A stretch of 25,404 nt of DNA, taken from the IMG/VR virus record IMGVR_UViG_3300025138_000318, positions 1 through 25,404 of that record, one strand, 5' to 3'. Origin of the DNA: a virus. Both the position numbers and the translations under genes were made by a program. Below, one piece after another: positions 14,980 through 24,233 of this stretch (positions are counted from its first letter, which is position 1; each line of letters starts with the position of its first letter). The notes beneath the pieces are model-generated. The model was not told the origin of the DNA, did no database searches, and saw only the letters and a list, made by a program, of their open reading frames with translations.

Positions 14980-15833
14980 TATTTCTCCTCTAATATTTTA
15001 ATTCTATTATTTAAACTTTTTACCTCTTCAATCATGTATGGTATAAGTTTTACATAATCTACTGATAGATAACCTTTTTCATTCTCTCTAACTGCAGACG
15101 GTATAAATTCTTCAACTTCTTGAGCTATAACCCCAACATCTTCACCTGTTTGGTTAGCTTTTTCATCCCATTGATATTTGTAACCGTTTAAACTATTAAT
15201 TACATCGTTTGAATTATCAATTTTGATAATATTATTTTTAAGTCTTCTATCTGATGTTTTAAATGCTGTAATATCATTGGTCGCATCAATAGTCCCGGTA
15301 ACAAAAAGATTACCACTTGTAACATTGAGACCACCGTTTAGCGTCGCACAACCATTTAAAGTAGTAGTACCGCATATTTCTAAATTATTACAACCTAAAA
15401 TAGCTCCACATAAAGTCGATGCACCGGTGACTTTTAATACGTTCAGTTGGGTAGTACCTTGGAGACTATGAGTACCGGTACCCGCTGCACAAATTTGTCC
15501 TCCGGTCGGAGTCGAAAGACAAAGACCTCCATTTTTGATTTCTACTACTTTTGATAGGGTGCTACCTGAACCACCATCTATTAGTACTGGACCAAATATT
15601 TTAGCTCCGACACCCTGTGGTCCTATTGCTAATGAGCTTACAATACCGCTGCCGTCTGATAATCTTGATAAAGCTGTAGGTGATGCGGTTCTATTAGGGT
15701 GAGTAAAAACTGCGAGCGCATTTCTTTGACTACTAGCAACAAAGGGCATGTTACCATTATCGGCCACTTTTATAAGTGATGGATATGTGAAAGCTACTAT
15801 TTCCCCTGCTAAGCCTGTTACGTTGGTTGCCAT
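14979..15833 (-). CDS. Tail fibre/spike protein with S74 chaperone domain (first copy)
   Basis: Paralogue of the next gene: 284 residues, C-terminal S74 chaperone starting at TSDRRLKNNI with predicted Ser194/Asp195 self-cleavage, then NGYKYQWDE, GVIAQEV, LSVDYVKLIPYMIEEVKSL and a short coiled coil. Residues 100-185 are a repetitive Gly/Thr beta region with six Cys (105, 115, 142, 148, 154, 162), the last four at spacings of 6, 6 and 8, as on successive turns of a beta-helix. The N-terminal 95 residues (MATNVTGLAGEIVAF onward) probably attach the trimer to the particle. It has a late-promoter-like element within the end of the preceding gene. Receptor binding is plausible, but the short stem suggests a small spike rather than a long fibre. 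Confidence 0.9.
   Translation of the reverse strand: MATNVTGLAGEIVAFTYPSLIKVADNGNMPFVASSQRNALAVFTHPNRTASPTALSRLSDGSGIVSSLAIGPQGVGAKIFGPVLIDGGSGSTLSKVVEIKNGGLCLSTPTGGQICAAGTGTHSLQGTTQLNVLKVTGASTLCGAILGCNNLEICGTTTLNGCATLNGGLNVTSGNLFVTGTIDATNDITAFKTSDRRLKNNIIKIDNSNDVINSLNGYKYQWDEKANQTGEDVGVIAQEVEEFIPSAVRENEKGYLSVDYVKLIPYMIEEVKSLNNRIKILEEK
14985..14990 (-). promoter_or_regulatory. Strong Shine-Dalgarno for the downstream S74 gene
   Basis: GAGGAG on the minus strand, 5 bases before the ATG at 14979, inside the last codons of the upstream S74 gene. It is the only well-formed ribosome-binding site I find in the window, and it serves an internal operon gene without a late promoter. That contrast supports the idea that the other late genes start translation differently. 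Confidence 0.85.
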
Positions 15834-15837
15834 ATAA

Positions 15838-17808
15838 TTATTTATCTAATAGTACTGTCTTTAAAATGGGTATCCTTTCACCAATTCTTTTAGTTTTAAC
15901 TGTACCTATAATATTATTTTGGTATTCAAAAAGGTTAGTCATTATTCTATTTAATGTATTACCATTTAATGTTTCATTAACGCCAGCGAAGTATTGTTTT
16001 TGGTCATTCATATCTAATATTTTTTTATCTTCATGAGATAATTCTAAGAAGTCCTTAAATCTTAAATAACCATCAGTTTCTATTGTATCAAATACTGCAA
16101 GTAACTGTTTGTTTAAATTTGAACTTAATAAATTTAAGTTAAATAGATGTCTAAATATAGTAGAATTAAATGTTATATTATTAAAATATTCATCCTTTAT
16201 AAATATTTCACTTTTCTTATAAAAGTTAGGTCTAGTTGTATTCAATAAAGAAACGTAATTATTATCGTCATTAAAACTAAGTATTCTTTTATTTGACCAT
16301 AATAATATTTTATCTGTATCTTCTATATTACTATCTATTATTGTTAACCCGGTTGATGCTAATGTAAATTTATCGAAATCAGGTAGTTCATCCCATTTCG
16401 TATCAAAAGCAGAAAATCTAGCAAATATCGTATTCCACATATTAACAGAGTCGAATGTAATATCAATGGTAAATCTTTCAATATTTTTAGTTTGAGTATT
16501 TACAAAATATTTATATACATTTTTTGTCGTTTGTAAATAGTAAACATTACTATCATTTTCTGAAAAAACTATTTTTCTTGGCTGTTCAAAAAACCCTATT
16601 AGAGGTATAGAAAATTCAAACGGGTTACTGGTTAACACATACCTATCAACTTCTTCAAAGTTATTAGCATTTAATACTACAACTCTATAGGTTTTAGTTA
16701 ATATGTACAGTAAATCAAATGTATGATTATACGTCATACTAATAAATTCATTTTCTGTAAATAAATTTACATTAGCATATCTGAGTTTAAAAACGAATCT
16801 ATCACTAAACTTCTTTATACTGTTATCCACGGCATCAAATACAAATATATTACCGTTACCATATTCTATATATGTATTATCATTAAAATTAGTATTATCT
16901 TTTCCTTTACCCCCTATAGTTTCTAATAATTTAAACTCTCTAACACCGGTACGGTCTTTATTAATAATCGTTTTTGTTTCAGCTTTATAAATTTGTTGTT
17001 TGCCTCTGTCATTTAAATAAAGAATATCGTTTTCTTTATCAGCTGCCATGCAAGTAATATTTTCAAATCTAAGTTTACCATCAAGACCAATTGAATCAGC
17101 ACTTAATACAAAATCAAACATTGTATCATTTCGATCTAATTGATATGCAAATAAGTAAGAACTAGTAGTTACAAATAGTGTATATTCATTAGGTTCTTTT
17201 GTACTTTTAAAAGCTAGGGTATTCATTTTATCAACATCAAAAAATTGTTCATTATAAGCTGAAAAAGAAATTAAGCTTGGGTCAAGACCACCGGAAATAA
17301 ATCTAACATCAGATGACACCCACTGCCACTCAGTACTTGTTGATGTGGTTGATAATACTGCATAGGCATTAAAATCAGTCGGTATTAAAGGGTTATTAAT
17401 ATTTGAAAATCTATACAAATCAATAAAGTTATCATATAATAAATTAAGTTTAAAATTTATTGAATTTTTATTTATTATTTCATTAGGTTTGAATAAAATA
17501 TCATCTAACACGTATGATGGGTTTAATTCAGTAAAAATAGTTCTATCAAAGAATTTTTTTGAATTAATAATATCTGTGTTTATACTTTCGACAACTATTA
17601 GTTTATCATCTTTTAAGGTTTTAGTTTTGTAAAAATTGGTACCATCATAGTTATAATAACCGATATAATCGACCCCGTTAAAAGTAAATTCATTTCCATT
17701 TGTAAATGCTACTTTTTTTGAGGTAGTTATTGATTTATATTCATCACTAGAATTGTTTTCTAGATCTTGACCGACATAAAAATCTGTTATTATATTGTTT
17801 GCTGGCAT
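15838..17808 (-). CDS. Beta-propeller-like virion protein
   Basis: A 656-residue protein without a named family. The centre contains repeated blade-like units in which a Gly/Asn turn is followed by two strands, for example NDILYLNDRGKQQIYKAE (about 260-277), NGNIFVFDAVDNSIKKF (316-332), FDLLYILTKTYRVVVLNA (365-382) and DSNVYYLQTTKNVYKYF (419-436). The spacing of roughly 50-60 residues suggests an NHL/WD-type propeller. The C-terminal 120 residues are helical and charged (FKDFLELSHEDKKILDMND) and may be the attachment part. It lies 4 bases before the S74 pair and 4 bases after the 1325-residue gene, in one transcription unit. A tail-fibre base or adsorption-apparatus role is inferred from context. 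The propeller call rests on visual repeat recognition. Confidence 0.75.
   Translation of the reverse strand: MPANNIITDFYVGQDLENNSSDEYKSITTSKKVAFTNGNEFTFNGVDYIGYYNYDGTNFYKTKTLKDDKLIVVESINTDIINSKKFFDRTIFTELNPSYVLDDILFKPNEIINKNSINFKLNLLYDNFIDLYRFSNINNPLIPTDFNAYAVLSTTSTSTEWQWVSSDVRFISGGLDPSLISFSAYNEQFFDVDKMNTLAFKSTKEPNEYTLFVTTSSYLFAYQLDRNDTMFDFVLSADSIGLDGKLRFENITCMAADKENDILYLNDRGKQQIYKAETKTIINKDRTGVREFKLLETIGGKGKDNTNFNDNTYIEYGNGNIFVFDAVDNSIKKFSDRFVFKLRYANVNLFTENEFISMTYNHTFDLLYILTKTYRVVVLNANNFEEVDRYVLTSNPFEFSIPLIGFFEQPRKIVFSENDSNVYYLQTTKNVYKYFVNTQTKNIERFTIDITFDSVNMWNTIFARFSAFDTKWDELPDFDKFTLASTGLTIIDSNIEDTDKILLWSNKRILSFNDDNNYVSLLNTTRPNFYKKSEIFIKDEYFNNITFNSTIFRHLFNLNLLSSNLNKQLLAVFDTIETDGYLRFKDFLELSHEDKKILDMNDQKQYFAGVNETLNGNTLNRIMTNLFEYQNNIIGTVKTKRIGERIPILKTVLLDK
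15839..15846 (-). promoter_or_regulatory. Late promoter-like GATAAATA before the S74 pair
   Basis: GATAAATA on the minus strand differs from the T4 late consensus at one base and ends 5 bases before the ATG at 15833, the same geometry as the other late elements. It overlaps the last codons of the beta-propeller gene (LLDK and stop). Confidence 0.45.
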
Positions 17809-17812
17809 ATTT

Positions 17813-20800
17813 TTAATCGACGTTATAAATTAATTTTTGTTGAGATGGTGTAATAACTTCTACAGAACTTTGTAAATAATTAATTAACTTTTGTTTTATA
17901 TCATTATTTATATCAATATCTTTAATGTTCACTTTTATATAATTGCTAATATTACCTGGGATATTATAATTAAATAATGTATCGATTTCTTCATTATTAT
18001 TTCTAGTACCGCAAGGTACTCTAAAATATAAAGGATCTATTTGTTTAGTCTGTAACTCTAAATAATTTATCAAACTTTGATCAAATGACGTGTTGTGTAT
18101 TTTTAAGTTCTTTAAAGTTCCACCTGAACTATTATATGAAATATCTTTTACAATTTCATCAATAGGTATATTTCGAATATTTTGGGTATTTATAAATAAT
18201 TCTGGATAGATAATTCTTTCAATTGGTATTAAGTTAGGATTAAAAGATATATCTCCGAAAAATAACCCATTGTTGTATATTTTTATCTTACCTGAATTTA
18301 AATCTAAATTAATATTAAAATAATTTTTAATTGAAACGTTTGGTACTACAAATATTATTTCAACGTTAGTTACCTCTTCTGAATTTATCGGTAAAAACTC
18401 TCCATCCCACGCACTTAATGCTGTAGATGGGTTTGTCCAAGTAAATGCAGAATAACCTGTAGCTGATAAAGGTGGTCCTGCATTACTCCATTGTTCAGTT
18501 AAGGTCTCAACATCAATTAAGGAGTTAAGATTAAATTTAAATACTAACTTATCTCTATAGGAATTATACTTTTGATCGAGGGCGTGATAGTTTATTGGAG
18601 TAAAATGAGGTTTGTTAACTGATAATGTATCAAACTTAGAAGTAGAAATCCCTGCAGCGAGAAGATCGATATATTCACTACCTTCCACCCTTCTGTATTT
18701 ATATAAACCTGTCGGGTAAAGAGCAGTTAAGGCTGGATTGGTGCCAAAAGTTGTTACAGGTATTTCTTGATTAGTAGCATAAATAGTACGTTTAGTGGTG
18801 TCGATACCAGTTAATAATAATGTATATGTTTCTTCAAGTTGACCGGTGGTTGCGTTTATCTTATCTACAACTATATTTGATGATAAGTCTCTTGCAAATG
18901 ACATTATCTTTAATTCTTTATTTTCTTCAAGAAAATCTATCTTATAACCAGTGTTTACTGCTTCACTGAGTTCATATGCTGATAGTTTAAATCTTTCTGG
19001 TGTAAATTCTTGTATAAACCCTTTACGTCCAGATAAGTTCACATATTGTACAAATAATCTATTATTAACTGAATTAATATCAAAAATCTCACTGTCTATA
19101 CTATCTAAGATTGGGTCTTCATTTTGAGTTATTTTTAAATTATCAAAAACAATTCTAGCTCTTCCATCTTGTATAAAGTTAAAGAAATTAAGAAAAGTAC
19201 CATTAGTAGCGTCTTGAGCAGACGCTGCTTGAAGAACAGAATAATAATCTTGATCAAAAGATTGACCGTCAATTATACCACTACTTAGTTCAGCTGATAA
19301 TGAAGTACTCAAAAAAGCTGTACCAGGTACTAATTGCTTACTTATATATCTGTTAATATTGTCCAATGAACATGCAACATCACTGTTTAATTTATTCGGC
19401 TCAATACCTCGAAGAAATCTATAACTACCAGTCGCTGCTGGTACTAAACTTTCATACGAAGCTGATAATGGGTCATACAAATATTGTTGTTGTAGTATCG
19501 GGGTCTTAAGAGGTATAAGATTGTTTAAATCTAAACTTATAGCAAAATTATTAGTTACATATTGGTTGGTAACAAACAATACATTATTATAACCATAATA
19601 AGTTTTACTTTTATATGATTTAATAATTTCTAACAACAGGGGACTATTAGCGAACCCGTCAGCTGGAAATCTTTCATTTAGTATCTCACCGAAATAATTA
19701 GTTTTTATTAATTTATTATCACAAACTAAAACTATATTATTATTTTGTTCTATATAAAGTATATCTAAAATATTTTCTGTACCTGTATATGTATTTGATC
19801 TCAATAACTTAAAATTATTATCATATATATGAACTACATTACCTTGTGGAATAAAAGTAAACGGAGTAAAGAAAAAGTTATTTTTCAAAGCAAACCCATC
19901 TTCATATAAATTACCAGCTAGCTGAAATGAATCTAAAGATGAGAGAGAATCTAATTCTAATTCGAAACCTATATTAAAGTCTTTATTAGGTATTGATTGT
20001 ATATCTAAATTATCATAACCTTTAGTATTATTAAGATTAACTTCATTGATATCTTGTAACTGTACAGCTGACGTTTGAATGTTAAAGGAATTCTTTAGTA
20101 ACTTATCTTTTTGACCATCGATATACGTATTAATTTGCTTATTATTAATTCGCTGATAACCGTATGATGCACTTGGTTCAAATGTTAAGTTACTCTTTAA
20201 ATCATAATAAACCAAATCGGTTTCATTATTTTTAAAAAATTCAGCAGCTTGTGTCGTATTATTAAAAATATTTGAATTACCGGAGAATGATACTGTATAT
20301 GAATTTTCTTTAGGTAAATAATATCTATCAAACCATATACCTTTAGTAATACCATCTCCTTTTAACCAAGTGCATAAATAATCACCGAAAATATCATTTG
20401 ATTGAGTATCATTAATACTTTGGAAACCTAACAGGTCCCCACTTTGTAACACGAATAAACTTACATCATTTTGAAATACTAAAAATTCCTGATCTTCTAT
20501 AAAACTATTTTGTAATTTATTTTTATTTGTATCGGTAAGTTTAAATACTTTATCGCTAAAATATGGACTCGTTGCTGCAAATGACCCATTAACAGCAAGT
20601 CCAGTATCATTAATATTAATTTTTCGGTAAGGAAATAGATCACCTGGTAATGTAAACGCAGTATAGTCCTTAGACCCAATTTTATATTCTTTATCGAAAA
20701 AAGTATAATTTAAAGATATATTATCAAAATCTGTTTCTTTACTTTTTTGATTAGTGAAATTTTGATATTCTCTACCCCTATATTCTAAATTGTTATCTCT

Positions 20801-21790
20801 ATTTTCTAATGGCCCACCATACGTAATATTATCATTAGATATATGATTTTTTAAGTTGAAAAACTTTAAATTAGCATAATTTTTATCACCTGTTATTACA
20901 TTAGAATAAGTGTAATAAGTTAAAAAATCATATTTAACCCCACTAATTGTATCGTTCGATAATCTATAGTTATCTTGAAAATCGTAATATATAAATTGAT
21001 CAATATTGTCATTATTCAATAATTTAAGTTCTTCACCTACACTTATAGTACCGTTTAATAATCTTTCTTGATTTGATGGTAATAATCCTATAGAATCTAT
21101 ATCTGCAGATAATACGGTATTAATAAATAACTGAAAACCATCTGGCCCCGTAGATATTGCTTTTGAATTAGTAGTTAAAATCGTTGTTACAGTTGTTACT
21201 ATGTTATTATCTTTATATAATCTTAATTTTTTATTTTCATTATCATAAAAATAATTAAAATAATAAAACGATGTTAATGGTAATTTTTCAGTACTTAAAA
21301 ATTTAAAAATTAATGCCGTACGATCAGCATCATATAAAAATTTATTAACTTTGCCGTCGAAAAAAGATACTGTACAGAAATCTTTATTTACAAAATCTAC
21401 TAAAAATTTTGAACCGTTAAGATTTTCCAAATCAATATTAAACGTAGCTACTGTTTCTTTATCATCCCCTGTGGTAAGAACCTGTAAGAAAAATGTCGAA
21501 CTTAATATATTTTGGGTAGTTTTAAAATTTAATTTTGTATTTAAATCTTGTGTATTTATTTTTCTAGTTAAATTAAAAATTTCACTAGAAGATTTATCTT
21601 TAATAAGATTGTTTACTGTGTAATTTTTTACAAAACTATCATTAGCACTCTGGTTAATATTATAAGTAACTAAATTTAAACCTTGTAATGTAAATCTATC
21701 TTGATTAGTAAATTCTAGTTTTTCATCAAAATCTTTAAAATAAAGAGGTGATAAAGCACTTAAACTTTGATATGTTGGAGATAAAGACAT
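17813..21790 (-). CDS. Giant fibre-like structural protein (1325 aa)
   Basis: The largest gene of the window. No family is recognised with certainty. Composition is Asn/Asp/Ser/Tyr-rich and strand-rich throughout, with no membrane segment. Residues 1140-1205 look like a LamG/concanavalin-type sandwich (NLDLNSGKIKIYNNGLFFGD), and the N-terminal 200 residues contain a similar pattern (NENKKLRLYKDNNIVTTVTT). A propeller-like piece occurs near 660-760 (DILYIEQNNNIVLVCDNKL). Such mosaics of carbohydrate-binding and propeller modules fit a long tail fibre or tail-associated adhesin. It has a good minus-strand late promoter and heads the transcription unit that runs into the propeller and S74 genes. 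It ends in a short charged tail containing a VITPSQQKLIYNVD segment. Confidence 0.8.
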   Translation of the reverse strand: MSLSPTYQSLSALSPLYFKDFDEKLEFTNQDRFTLQGLNLVTYNINQSANDSFVKNYTVNNLIKDKSSSEIFNLTRKINTQDLNTKLNFKTTQNILSSTFFLQVLTTGDDKETVATFNIDLENLNGSKFLVDFVNKDFCTVSFFDGKVNKFLYDADRTALIFKFLSTEKLPLTSFYYFNYFYDNENKKLRLYKDNNIVTTVTTILTTNSKAISTGPDGFQLFINTVLSADIDSIGLLPSNQERLLNGTISVGEELKLLNNDNIDQFIYYDFQDNYRLSNDTISGVKYDFLTYYTYSNVITGDKNYANLKFFNLKNHISNDNITYGGPLENRDNNLEYRGREYQNFTNQKSKETDFDNISLNYTFFDKEYKIGSKDYTAFTLPGDLFPYRKININDTGLAVNGSFAATSPYFSDKVFKLTDTNKNKLQNSFIEDQEFLVFQNDVSLFVLQSGDLLGFQSINDTQSNDIFGDYLCTWLKGDGITKGIWFDRYYLPKENSYTVSFSGNSNIFNNTTQAAEFFKNNETDLVYYDLKSNLTFEPSASYGYQRINNKQINTYIDGQKDKLLKNSFNIQTSAVQLQDINEVNLNNTKGYDNLDIQSIPNKDFNIGFELELDSLSSLDSFQLAGNLYEDGFALKNNFFFTPFTFIPQGNVVHIYDNNFKLLRSNTYTGTENILDILYIEQNNNIVLVCDNKLIKTNYFGEILNERFPADGFANSPLLLEIIKSYKSKTYYGYNNVLFVTNQYVTNNFAISLDLNNLIPLKTPILQQQYLYDPLSASYESLVPAATGSYRFLRGIEPNKLNSDVACSLDNINRYISKQLVPGTAFLSTSLSAELSSGIIDGQSFDQDYYSVLQAASAQDATNGTFLNFFNFIQDGRARIVFDNLKITQNEDPILDSIDSEIFDINSVNNRLFVQYVNLSGRKGFIQEFTPERFKLSAYELSEAVNTGYKIDFLEENKELKIMSFARDLSSNIVVDKINATTGQLEETYTLLLTGIDTTKRTIYATNQEIPVTTFGTNPALTALYPTGLYKYRRVEGSEYIDLLAAGISTSKFDTLSVNKPHFTPINYHALDQKYNSYRDKLVFKFNLNSLIDVETLTEQWSNAGPPLSATGYSAFTWTNPSTALSAWDGEFLPINSEEVTNVEIIFVVPNVSIKNYFNINLDLNSGKIKIYNNGLFFGDISFNPNLIPIERIIYPELFINTQNIRNIPIDEIVKDISYNSSGGTLKNLKIHNTSFDQSLINYLELQTKQIDPLYFRVPCGTRNNNEEIDTLFNYNIPGNISNYIKVNIKDIDINNDIKQKLINYLQSSVEVITPSQQKLIYNVD

Positions 21791-21796
21791 CTATTA

Positions 21797-21803
21797 ATAT
21801 TTA
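21797..21803 (-). promoter_or_regulatory. Late promoter TATAAATAT of the giant fibre gene
   Basis: On the minus strand TTATAAATATTAATAG precedes the ATG at 21790; the TAAATAT core ends 6 bases before it and the full TATAAATA consensus is present. The remaining gap up to 21863 is AT-rich and shows no hairpin terminator for the gene upstream. Confidence 0.65.
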
Positions 21804-21863
21804 TAATGAAAATTATATATCAATTTTCGTATATCTATTTAAAACTAAAGTATTAAAATTCAA

Positions 21864-24230
21864 TTAAATTAAATTCGTACCTGAATAAATGTCTTTTAAT
21901 ATAATTTCATCAATACTATTATTAATTGCACTTAAAGATGATAGGTCACTACTTGAATTTATATTGGCATCATCATAAAATGCAAATATATTACTGTTAT
22001 TAAACGTTGAAATATATTCAAAAAAAGTATAATATTTTGATATTTGACTAGTCTCTAAACCTCTATCTTCATTTAAAATTCTAAAACCGTTTTCTAAAAC
22101 AAGATTATTCCCACTAATATCTAGCATATATGTAAAATCCCCAACTCCATCGGGTAAAACTAATCCCCAACCCCAGTTTGTATTATACGATGATATTTGA
22201 TAGGTTTTATTACTGCCTAAATATCTAAAATCATGACCACTTGTAGGGTCGGTATTAACCATATAATATCTTTGACTGAATTTTTCATATGCTACTATAG
22301 GTTTAAAATTATCGCCACCGGATAGGGTATCTGATAACTTTATTTCACTACCTAAATTTTTACCTAGACCGCTATCAGATCTACCTTTATTATTAAAGTC
22401 TTGGCTAAATTTATTTTTTATAGGTACTATCTTTGAACGATTAACACTGAAAAAATCAACAATACGTTTTAGACTTGCTGGATAGCTTTCTGAGAATTTA
22501 TTAACATTGCTGTCAATTAATTTAAGATTACTAATTAAATTATCTATATTTGCATAGTCTATATCATTTGAGTTTATCAAAAAGTTAGATATTTTTTCAT
22601 AAACCTTTACCCCTAAAGTATTAGGATCATTTGCATCTCCAACTATTTGACCTATTATGTCTGTAAAAAATCTAGGATTATCTCTTAAATTAGGCTGGTA
22701 TAAATAACTTATAAAATTATCTTTTTGATTGTTATTTTCATTTATCTTACGAAATTCCTTACTACCACTAACAGGTACAATATTAAACGTATTACTTTCG
22801 CCAAATACCGGTACATTATTTGATGTTGCTTTAGCTTTTAATTTTACATTATTGATAGAACCATTATACCGAAAAGCACCTTTAAAAAACCCTCCAACAA
22901 TATCTGCTGATAATACACCAAAATCACTAGATATGGAGGCAGCTAAAGAGTTATTATTTTCATCTTTTAAATTAATTGATATAGTATTATTAGTAGAACC
23001 ATTACCAATACTTAAATTATTTACATATTTGGCTGGATAATTATTTACAGTTTTAACTCTAACGGTAAAATATATAATTTGATTCTGAAAATAATTAGTA
23101 TCGAAATTAAAAGTAGTGTCGTTATACCCGTAGCCGTCAATACCAGTGGTACTAAATACTAACTTATCTATTGGCGCATTTTCAGTTATTATTACTCTTG
23201 TACTAGCAGTAACCTGGTTTAATACAGGTAATTCATTTCTTGGCAAGTTATAATATTCTCTTTCAGGGTCTGTCACTGCCGTGGTATCAAAATTTGCAAA
23301 TATATTAATTATATTACTGGTTTGATTTGTACTATCATCTGATGAGGAGACGAGGGCTTCTGCTTCCGCTGGAGTAGGGATTTCTGGTTCTGGTTCTGGG
23401 TCTTCTCCGAGATCTTCCGGAACTGGGGTAAGACTTGTATCGTTAACAATAATTAAGCCCGTACTTGCAACTACCGAGCCATTAGTTGAATTATTCAATC
23501 TTAGTAAAACGATTAATGTTTCCGGTCCTTCAGTAAGTTCATCTAGTTTAGGTGATATATTAATACTACCTGAATTATTATTAATAATTACCGTACCAGT
23601 AGTATTATAAAAATCTTGATTATTGATACCGGACTGGATCGTTGTAAATGAATAATATAAGGTTGTACCATTTACAACATTTTCCGTAATAACGTTAAGC
23701 AATAAATTTTCACCTTCATTAACAGAATTTGCAGTTTCAACTAGGCTATATGACGGTAAAGGTGTTGCAGGGGTGGTACTAGTATCGTTAATGGTTATAA
23801 GTGATGACGATGCAACAACAGGTCCAGAACTACTACCTGTTCTAATACTTAAGTAAAATGTTTCAGGGCCTTCTGTAGTAAAGTCTAATATTGGAGTTAC
23901 GTTAAAACTACCGGTATCATTATTAATAGTAAATGAATCCGTTTCAGTTACAAAATCACCATTACCTGCATTTGTAACTGTCCAGTGTAAAATTGTACCA
24001 TTTGCAACATTTCCCGTTGTTATGGTAACTGGTAAATCTTGACCTTCATCTACAGAAGATGCAACAGATATATTATAGGTTAAAACTGTTTCTACTTCTG
24101 GTGATGGTACATTAGCATAAACATGGTCATCTGTGACCCCTGCTGCGGTAAATTCACGACCAGAAAGGGTAACTTTGTATAAATTTGATATTTGACTATC
24201 TAAACTAACTATATCAGTTTGTGTTTTCAT
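21864..24230 (-). CDS. Calx-beta-repeat virion protein
   Basis: A 788-residue protein with two tandem Calx-beta-like modules: residues 51-151 (SVDEGQDLPVTITTGNVANG, then FTTEGPETFYLSI and ITINDTS) and 160-266 (SVNEGENLLLNVITENVVNG, then LTEGPETLIVLL and IVNDTS). The EG..L, TEGPET and NDTS signatures recur at matching positions. An acidic Pro/Glu hinge (EDPEPEPEIPTPAEAEA, about 276-292) separates them from a 490-residue C-terminal region, strand-rich at first and then mixed, with no recognised family. Such modules, which bind calcium in other families, are common spacers in surface adhesins. The gene starts 3 bases after the stop of the GDSGS gene and lacks a late promoter, so it is probably read through from it. 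An adhesin or fibre role is inferred. Confidence 0.8.
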   Translation of the reverse strand: MKTQTDIVSLDSQISNLYKVTLSGREFTAAGVTDDHVYANVPSPEVETVLTYNISVASSVDEGQDLPVTITTGNVANGTILHWTVTNAGNGDFVTETDSFTINNDTGSFNVTPILDFTTEGPETFYLSIRTGSSSGPVVASSSLITINDTSTTPATPLPSYSLVETANSVNEGENLLLNVITENVVNGTTLYYSFTTIQSGINNQDFYNTTGTVIINNNSGSINISPKLDELTEGPETLIVLLRLNNSTNGSVVASTGLIIVNDTSLTPVPEDLGEDPEPEPEIPTPAEAEALVSSSDDSTNQTSNIINIFANFDTTAVTDPEREYYNLPRNELPVLNQVTASTRVIITENAPIDKLVFSTTGIDGYGYNDTTFNFDTNYFQNQIIYFTVRVKTVNNYPAKYVNNLSIGNGSTNNTISINLKDENNNSLAASISSDFGVLSADIVGGFFKGAFRYNGSINNVKLKAKATSNNVPVFGESNTFNIVPVSGSKEFRKINENNNQKDNFISYLYQPNLRDNPRFFTDIIGQIVGDANDPNTLGVKVYEKISNFLINSNDIDYANIDNLISNLKLIDSNVNKFSESYPASLKRIVDFFSVNRSKIVPIKNKFSQDFNNKGRSDSGLGKNLGSEIKLSDTLSGGDNFKPIVAYEKFSQRYYMVNTDPTSGHDFRYLGSNKTYQISSYNTNWGWGLVLPDGVGDFTYMLDISGNNLVLENGFRILNEDRGLETSQISKYYTFFEYISTFNNSNIFAFYDDANINSSSDLSSLSAINNSIDEIILKDIYSGTNLI
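23433..23753 (-). repeat. Calx-beta-like module 2 (protein-level repeat)
   Basis: Second of two tandem modules inside the 788-residue gene, residues about 160-266. It shares SV(D/N)EG, NV(V/A)NGT, TEGPET and NDTS with module 1, but the DNA has diverged, so it is an old duplication or two separately acquired modules. Confidence 0.7.
23778..24080 (-). repeat. Calx-beta-like module 1 (protein-level repeat)
   Basis: First tandem module of the same gene, residues about 51-151, ending in ITINDTS just before a Thr/Pro linker that leads into module 2. Confidence 0.7.
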
Positions 24231-24233
24231 TTT

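Noticed and set aside
14498-15471. Plus-strand open frames opposite the S74 genes
   Set aside because: They are antisense to clear S74 coding sequence and have repetitive Val/Pro/Leu content expected from the complement of Gly/Thr/Asn repeats.
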